In this document: positions 57,345-64,000 of the stretch, piece by piece | How the letters are laid out: each line of letters starts with the position of its first letter | How positions within the stretch are numbered: position 1 is the stretch's first letter | Assembly: GCA_024811115.1 (NCBI GenBank) | Contig: JAKOGH010000787.1 | Location: forward strand, 47,918 to 111,917 | Source of the DNA: Terana coerulea | Lineage: Eukaryota; Basidiomycota; Agaricomycetes; Polyporales; Phanerochaetaceae | Length of the DNA stretch: 64,000 nucleotides | Direction: 5' to 3' | Translations under genes and position numbers: made by a program | The notes under the pieces: generated by a model | The model's input: only the letters and a program-made list of their open reading frames with translations | What the model was told of the DNA's origin: nothing | Database searches by the model: none

Positions 57345-58560
57345 CTAGGATTCGTGGAAGGCTTGAGTAGGTGCAAGCAGGTTTCGTGTAGCTTCTGGCA
57401 CGCCCGCTTCGTACACTACAGGGTCAATCGGCACAACGACATAACATGTCGAACGGAAGTACATGTTGTTGAGGTTGTACACCAGGTGAGCGTCGTCGGA
57501 AAGCAGTTCCGCTAGAGTCGCTGCCCATTCTAGAGTACAACTAGTCACGGTCAGTATCTCGTGTGCCTCGCATGTGATCGGTACTCACCTTTCCTGTGGG
57601 CACTCCAGCATCTCCATGAACCGCTTATAGTTATCCGGCCTGCTCTTTAAATGGGCGTACACTTTGTCGTCGTACCAGCACCACTGCGTGAGCTTCTGAT
57701 CGTAGTCCACATCAGGAAGGACTTAAGGCTCCTGGGAGTAAGTGGCGTTGTTCCACCGGCACTTCCGCCACTTCCCAACCACCGCGAATGAGGAGTCTTC
57801 GAGCGTTGTCAAGGTTGAGGTAACTGTTCTCCGAAGCAATGCGTGCCATACCGGTGAGGTCTCCTTTGGCCCACTGCATGTCCAGATCAGAGAGCGGCTC
57901 CGTTCGCTGCACAAGCCAGATAGGAAACAAGAAATCGGATAATTTTAAAACCAACGAAGGATGGTCCGCCAGATGGTCCATAATAGCAACTGCCCAATCA
58001 AACTCAAGCGTTGGTCTGCAAGCAGGCGAAGGTCAGCTAGGCTACTATGGAGTCACAGTAACGGCGAGTTCCCTGAGTACTCACTGATTGTTACCCTTCA
58101 GAAGGGAAATCGTCCGTTCGAAAGCCCCAGGCTGGTCGCTGAATCGCTCCCGAACTGCACTGAGAAACGAGAGAGCACTCTTACGCGACGGCACTGGCTG
58201 TCCCCACATGTAGTGTTTTCCTTCTTCGAACATCTCCACGAGGAGCCACCCGTTGCGGATCCTGCGGTGGCGTCTGTGTCCGGACGAAGTGGCGAGAGCC
58301 GGCTCAGCAACGTTCGATAGCGTTAAGGATCCTATGCTGTCAACGAGGTCGTCCAGGGACTGAACTTGGTTGACATTCGGCGACGATGCTGTCACAGAGT
58401 CGTGCAGAGCCGAGGGGACGGTCAGCATGTTGCGAGCCGAACGCAGCGTGCCAGCGAGCGGGGTGAAGGGCTGACTTGCCGCCTGAGAGAATCGAGCTTG
58501 CAGCGAGTTATGCGTAGATGCTAAGCTTCTACTGTTCGGATGGTGTTCGTTGCTGTTCAT
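57345..58560 (-). CDS. Stand-alone protein with two PAH-like domains
   Basis: Probably nuclear. The ATG at 58560 gives MNSNEHHPNSRSLAS and a Ser-rich leader. The first PAH-like unit is ALSFLSAVRERFSDQPGAFE, then RTISLLKGNNQ spliced (intron about 58081-58022) to PTLEFDWAVAIMDHLADHPS and LVLKLSDFLF. A second unit reads DYDQKLTQWCWYDDKVYAHL, then KSRPDNYKRFMEML, spliced to WAATLAELLSDDAHLVYNLN. PAH domains are four-helix protein-interaction modules, best known from the Sin3 co-repressor; this protein is far shorter than Sin3 and lacks its other regions. The join between the units near 57720-57770 is unresolved because a stop intervenes. Ends at 57345. A role as a transcription-factor adaptor is an inference. 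Confidence 0.7.
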
Positions 58561-59814
58561 AGTCTACTGGCGGATTTCTTGATGTCCCAGAGGCGTGGTG
58601 GTGGAAGAAGGAGTAACGGAGACGGCGTCTAGAACATCAACTTAAGTAAGTGATCAGAGGCCACCGTGGCCACTTTGCTCAACATGCGCAACTCACGACA
58701 AATCGGCAGGCCCAAAAACAAAGCGACCTGCATTGAGTGCCGCTGCCGGCCTTCTCGACGAGAGACTGTAAGCTGACCGCTAACGAAACAGAAGATTATA
58801 ATCGAAGCTCGGCAGAGCTTGAATGGTCTGTAGCTCACAAGTAACCATTTCACGCAGTGTATCTGAGCCTTAGGTTGATGTTTCTGATAGGCCAGGGTTG
58901 CGTCGACTGTGATAGGTGCACGTTTATGAACCTGAGTTCGGCAGTACAGCTCTCGTTGTGATTGACATGTGAAGGTTATCCTTGAACTAGAAACAGGTAA
59001 GAGTTCCGTCGCGTTTCAGCAATGTAGTGCGACTTACCTGAGCTCTGTCTTCAGAGTTTAGTCTGAGTTGCAACTGTGGAGACGATAGTATTAGCAAAGG
59101 TTGCGGGTGCGTTGCAAGCCCGCGGCGCGCTGGGTGCGCGCCGCGGCCAGCGGCTCAGTTCGATTTGGCTGCGCGACTCAGCTTGGTTTATTGATGGCAT
59201 CACATACTCAGAAAACTCAGCTCGCCAGCGCCAAACCACCTACAAACCGTAGGTGCGCTTTGAGGTTTTCATCGATGTCAATAGGTTCCTACCTCGCACT
59301 ATCATACTCACGTTGTAGACCATGGTGTCTATTGAATGCTTTGCGCTTTGCCCGAATGCTGTAGAGTACTGATAGACCCACCAGGTTGAACTTCTGCGTA
59401 CGACCAAGGTACGTCATACGGTACCATCGCATCGGTCTGTGAAGCTAACCAGCCTCAATGCACAGATTATAGACTGAGCTTAGGTGGACCGGCGACCAAA
59501 GCTAGAGTTGCTTAAGTGGGCCTCATACACTGGAAGCACGCACAATTAGCCCTGACCATCTTCACTGGTATGACCATCCGGCAACCTCGCATGGTCCATT
59601 CAGGGAGCATGCTGCGTTTCCAGGGTACATCGAGCCTGGTTTGCCGTATGACAGTTCCAAACATCTGATGCTTAGCAGGTGATGATGTAAAGTTCTCAGG
59701 CCTTAGATTCGTAGCAGGAAGGATGCTAGGCTTTGGAATCTGGCTATGTCTTTTAGGCTTCACTTCGATGATCAGCGGTGCGCAGCAGCTCATCTCAGTG
59801 TACCCCAACCCTGA
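58561..59814. other. Intergenic region, no firm gene
   Basis: A minus-strand frame at 59512-59808 (APLIIEVKPKRHSQIPKP..) looks protein-like but has no start context, exon partners or known family. Otherwise nothing was recognised. Confidence 0.35.
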
Positions 59815-60640
59815 TTGAAGTGCATCGCAGTAACTTCTGTCTCAATATTGTTTGATATAGCACAGTTCATGGATGATACCAAGTACGGCGCACCTTGCAG
59901 TCCCCATTCTGCGAGAACCGGCTGTCATCGTGAGTTGTCACGCTTACACAGCACTGCGGCCAATGTCTCATATAACGATGTTGACGACGAATGTCGCGCT
60001 GTTGATCTCTTACAAGACATGAGCATATCGACGCATGTAGGAAAATCATTTATGGTCGAAGATCGCTCGTGTGGAGAAGACTACGACCGTGTTGAATGGA
60101 TGTGGGATGCTCCACTTCCTGTGCCTTTTCCTTCGCGGATCTCAAAGCCAACCCGAAATAAGCCACGCCCCGCCGTCCGACATAGAATATAGCTTGAAGC
60201 ACTCATCAATTGTCATGTACGGCGGGGTTGGACTTCAAGTTCCCAACTCGCGTCTGCTCGTACCATCTGAGTTCATCTCCCGTATCACAGGTTTGTCCAT
60301 CAAGTCAAGTCACTGTCCCTGTGCGCTTCTTGACTGACTGGCGGCCTTAGCTCATTTACCTGGCTATTGGCGTCGCCCTCAAATCATCTTTGTCCATCCG
60401 CGGTGCTCGTACGTCGACAGCATGTTGACCATGTCAGTGGACTTATCACAGAGGTCAATCTCGCAGTTAATGAGAACGGTCTCTTCCGCATCTATAAACG
60501 TCAAGAACCTGGGAAATCCCCTCATAACGCACAGCCCGAACTGGACGTGCACAGATCAAGACATGACTTAGGCATCGCGATGGAAGTACCGCAGCTGTGT
60601 CCAGTGGCGATATCCGGAGCATGCTTATCCTAATTTCCAG
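59815..60640 (+). pseudogene. Seven-TM pseudogene, tandem relative of the 61.8-kb gene
   Basis: The segment at about 59966-60130 reads SHITMLTTNVALLISYKT, stop, AYRRM, stop, ENHLWSKIA and RVEKTTTVLNGCGMLHFLCL. It aligns with the intact neighbour (SYVTTLATTGVATALISYKT, WVYRRNI, RVEKIMTVLVESGILYFLFF). Two in-frame stops, not located at homopolymers, make this a genuine pseudogene. Upstream (SVSILFDIAQFMDDTKYG) and downstream (LIYLAIGVALKSS) pieces continue the similarity weakly. Its 5' exons are not recognisable. Confidence 0.68.
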
Positions 60641-61797
60641 CCTGATGCTGGGAAAGGATCTGCTCGATCAGCGGTTTAGATATGTGGAGGTTACGGCCTT
60701 ACTCTGTACAAGTAAAGTCCTGTCTACATTAGTACTTCAGAAATCGCTAATAACTTACTCTAGTGAAGGCTTGCAGACATGTGACTGTGGGATGTGATTC
60801 TGGATTTGCGTTTGCGCACTCAATGTGCATAGCTGGTGAGTGGATGCAATAATCCTGTTCAGTTACTGTGACTGAATGCATGTCACAAGACCCTATCTTC
60901 CGTCGAAAGTTTCTGACCGGATATCGCCGCAATCTTCACAATGAGATGGAGCCAAGTGGAAACGATGAAGGTGCCGAAGTACTGGGAAATTGCCGAGTTC
61001 TTCCAGGGAACGCGGCTTCACTGTGCCACTGCCCCTCCTATGCCTTCATTCGATCTGCACTTAGCTGCCGCAGTTGTGACTCGTGGGCCGCAGGCCTAAC
61101 AGGCTGGCGACGAACTTGAACGTCCGAACATTGTCAAGTCACGACTAGACAAGGCAGTTTGATACAAAGGTATGTGAACAGTCGCCCAGCTTCTCAAAAA
61201 TCACAGCTGCCAACACTAACTATGGATATGCTGTGGCGGAGAGGCCAAAAAGGCAAGGAAAGCGGCCACTAGATACACTGCCAACCCCGGGTTCCAGCCC
61301 CTGCCGTAAACCCATGGACCATTCTCGCACGTGGACTGTGAGAGCTCCGTGTACACCGGCGAGCTTTCCAACCGCGGAGGCTCTTCATGTTTATACCGCA
61401 GAGCTGGTACTTGTTGAACTAGGCATGAGTATTATCATCTGCCAATGCTATTGGAAGGATACGCCGAACCTACCTACGGAACGTAACTCTTTCCACACCT
61501 TTGTATAGCCTGCATCTAGAAGAAGATGTTGTAGTGATTGTACACAAAGGCAGTCCACCGCCGGTGAGATCCATCCTTTCCAGTGATATACACCGCCCTT
61601 CGCTAAATGCACGTCGTCAGATTGCCTACAGGGTCTGGCATTCAGTCAGGTCCCATCCTGCGTGCATCATGGCTTGCCAAAGCCACCAGTGACCATCCTG
61701 GCTCCAGCTGATAAACCTTGGCCTACGGGTGGCGTTTAAGAACCCCTCGAAAGCTGAGACGCTTAGCATAACCTGATCTCCTCACTAGCCATCCGTC
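60641..61797. other. Spacer between seven-TM pseudogene and gene
   Basis: It holds short motif-free frames that may be further decay of the tandem copy, plus the promoter of the 61.8-kb gene. No repeat or RNA gene recognised. Confidence 0.35.
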
Positions 61798-63312
61798 ATG
61801 TCGTCCCTTTCTGTTTCGGATATACAGACTCTGCAGCAAATCGGGCACGACACCATTACGAGTATCGTGTCTCTTGTCGTCGAAGCTGTGATGTACAGTG
61901 AGCACGTATTTATTGCTGGAATCCTGAGGCGGGCATTGACGGTCGGAACAAATTTGTTTAAGCATTCTACTTTGTTCTCGTTGTGTTCTCTGGCAGGATA
62001 CTCCTGTGAGTTCTGGACAGCAGCTCTCGGAAATCGTTCTCTGATTTATCGGTTACAGACGAAAGGGCCGTGCCCGGATGGCAATAGTTATCTTTGGCAT
62101 AGTTGTCACTATGTTTCTGCTCGACACGGCTATATGTATCATCGATGTCAACAACGCCATTCGCGAAATCACGCTCACGCTGCTGTCCAATTCACCCGGC
62201 TCGCTCTCGGATAGATACGCCCTTACCAATAATCTACCATGGATAGTAGAAACTACACTCTATGCTTTCATGGTACGCCCTATTATTTATTTGTGACCAA
62301 ACTCTGCTCAACAAGACGCATTTTGGCAGTCAAACCTCGGAGACATCATCATCATTTGGCGGGTTTACGCTTTCTGGTGGGAAGGAAAAGAGCGGTGGGT
62401 CGTGATGATACCAACCGCATTTCTTCTGGGATCTTTCAGTACGTCAGCCCTGTTGAGCACCGAAAGCACATGCTGACCGCGTATTGCAGTCACTTCGGGA
62501 TTAATTTCCTTCTGCGTGGCTCATGCGAACCAAAACCCCGATGACGGCGGCAACTTCACAAACCCACCATTCTGTGTTCACGTCCAGCTGTCATCATATG
62601 TCACCACTCTGGCGACCACAGGAGTCGCTACAGCCCTTATCTCATACAAAACCTGGGTGTACCGGCGTAACATCAGGCGCAACCTGAGGTCCAGAAAGAC
62701 GCGTGTCGAGAAGATCATGACTGTCCTGGTGGAGTCCGGCATCCTTTACTTCCTTTTCTTCGTAGGTCTCTAGCACTAAAATCGTATCTGTGGTGCAATC
62801 TGACACCTTTGTAGCTTGAGTCCGTTATCTCAGATTCCGGGAACGTGAGCGCACTCGAGCAATCGACTTCGCGGCTCGCATTTGCCAGTTCTGTCTGGAC
62901 TTATATGACCTCCCATATAGTCGTACGCTTCTTTATTTCCCGAACAGTCAATACCCACGATACTCACCACTGCTATCAGGGCATCTACCCTGCTCTCGTC
63001 GTCATCCTCGTGAGCTCGCAGCGTTCATACATCGATGGCGTGACAACTATCCAGATCGACAACCTTCCGCTTCATTCAAGCTCAAGAACCACCTATGGCA
63101 CGCAGCCTACGGGCTCGTCCGTTTCGGCCACTTTGAAAAGCCTCGGAAATTTGGATAAACCACGCACGATCGAAGTAAGCGTGCACGAGCTGCGGGAGAT
63201 GCATCGTCACGAGAGTACAACCGATTTGCACCGTGCGGGCTCGGATGGAAGTGTAGTGGAATTCTCACACAAGCTGGGAGATGATAAAGACGTGACTGCG
63301 TCAGTGGTTTGA
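61798..63312 (+). CDS. Hypothetical seven-TM protein (Agaricomycete family)
   Basis: Membrane protein of unknown function from a basidiomycete-expanded family. The ATG at 61798 gives MSSLSVSDIQTLQQIGHDTI and SIVSLVVEAVMYS. Later segments: MAIVIFGIVVTMFLLDTAIC, LGDIIIIWRVYAFW, VVMIPTAFLLGSF, VTSGLISFCVAHANQNPDDG, SYVTTLATTGVATALISYKT, RVEKIMTVLVESGILYFLFF, and GIYPALVVILVSSQRSY. The soluble C-terminus is Thr/Ser-rich with IEVSVHELREMHRHEST and ends TASVV* at 63312. Introns of about 50-60 nt separate the helices; the second exon is only approximately placed. A degraded tandem copy lies just upstream (59815-60640). Confidence 0.75.
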
Positions 63313-63666
63313 ATACGTGAAACATCATGACCAAGTTATGTATGACTGTACTCCATATGCTCCTTCGATCGTCCAGCGCGCTGTTAAGCCTGAACGTTGA
63401 GTTACGCAGAGTAAGATTACAGGTACAGCATTGAGAACCTTACCTCCGTTTGTTGACCTCAGGCCGTCAAACATAACCTTGCTGAGCGAGAGAGTAATAC
63501 AAAGTGACTGAGTCCATTGGAAGCCTGTACGCCTGGCATATATGAACAACCTCAACTTGAAGACGACCGTAATACTCCTATAGCATTGATGGACGTGCTA
63601 CGGAGTGCTCGAGTTCTGAGATAGACAGCAGTGAATATTGCTTCAAGTTTATCAGTCCACGGTTCA
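63313..63666. other. Convergent intergenic spacer
   Basis: It separates the seven-TM gene from the convergent partial gene at the right edge. Nothing recognised. Confidence 0.4.
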
Positions 63667-64000
63667 TTACAAGGCGCAGAATAGCGCTCCAAAGAGGAGA
63701 GAGGAAGCAAAGATCATTCCAACTGTGGGTACAACGGGGAGAGGGCTAAAGCATGGTATTAGCATCTTCAGGACCAGAACTAAACTCAGTAAACGTACCT
63801 TGCACGTATGATGGCGCCCGATGTTGCAGCGCTGATAACAGTCTCTTGCGGTGGAGCTGGCGCACCGGAGCTATTGAACAAGCTACCCGTGCCAAACGAA
63901 GGTGTACCGCCGAGCGACCCAAGCGCGTCCCCGACATAGTTCTGCGCAGAAACACCCTTCGCAAACGTGTCATTCCAGCCCTGCAGAATCCCCGTCACGA
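63667..64000 (-). CDS. 3' end of a gene continuing beyond the window, hydrophobic C-terminus
   Basis: The minus strand enters at the right edge with GILQGWNDTFAKGVSAQNYV, then LGGTPSFGTGSLFNSSGAPA and a Ser/Thr-containing stretch. An intron (donor GTACGT at about 63799, acceptor TTTAG near 63749) joins to PLPVVPTVGMIFASSLLFGA and LFCAL* (stop 63667-63669). A terminal hydrophobic segment of about 20 residues with no basic tail after it fits a GPI-anchor signal or a C-terminal TM helix. The N-terminal part and thus the family are outside the window. Confidence 0.55.

Noticed and set aside
1..64000. tRNA, rRNA, CRISPR arrays and riboswitches
   Set aside because: Scanned by eye for cloverleaf arms, A/B boxes and regular direct repeats; none convincing, and CRISPR is not expected in a fungal nuclear genome.

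Overview
The window reads as nuclear DNA of a filamentous basidiomycete, most likely an Agaricomycete. Genes are cut by many short (about 35-65 nt) GT..AG introns, both strands are used, and several families are typical of Agaricomycetes: hypothetical seven-TM proteins including a DUF6533-like one, a two-finger GATA factor, a Zn2Cys6 regulator, a stand-alone PAH protein and a CHZ1-like chaperone. No rRNA, tRNA, CRISPR array or bacterial-type operon was seen. The taxonomic placement is an inference from gene structure and families.

Layout. At 0.2-13 kb, two inverted paralogs encoding a SPRY domain joined to an F-box-like region (minus 172-2661, plus 10510-12925) flank a full-size ABCG-type ABC transporter (minus 3357-7969). 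At 15.2-18.2 kb lies a two-finger GATA factor. From 18.2 to 26.4 kb the DNA is gene-poor and holds a TIR transposon with CAC..GTG ends (23408-24775). From 26.4 to 31.6 kb there are a sugar transporter, a hAT-type MITE with a perfect 8-bp target duplication (28986-29656), and a phosphopantetheinyl-transferase-like gene whose two metal-ligand motifs look substituted. From 32.3 to 45.2 kb follow a peroxisomal acyl-CoA oxidase ending in AKL, a seven-TM protein, CHZ1-like and acylaminoacyl-peptidase genes sharing an 84-nt divergent promoter, a secreted SGNH/GDSL esterase, and a DUF6533-like seven-TM protein. From 46 to 58.6 kb come a La RNA-binding protein, a second MITE-like element (48339-49330), a Zn2Cys6 regulator, a chimeric relic made of the tails of the peptidase and esterase genes, an MDR dehydrogenase, and a two-PAH protein. 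From 59.8 to 64 kb there is a seven-TM pseudogene, its intact paralog, and a gene running off the right edge.

The genes do not form an obvious pathway or biosynthetic cluster: the PPTase-like gene and the oxidase are adjacent, but no PKS, NRPS or terpene core is present. The strongest unusual signals are the duplicated SPRY/F-box architecture with a conserved 30-nt micro-exon, the PPTase-like gene lacking expected metal ligands, the back-to-back gene-tail relic near 55.13 kb (an order expected from a circular or tandem intermediate), and three structurally defined non-autonomous transposons. At least ten otherwise intact genes show single-nucleotide frame slips, mostly in short homopolymers, which points to base-calling error rather than mass pseudogenization; exon models given here should be read with that in mind.
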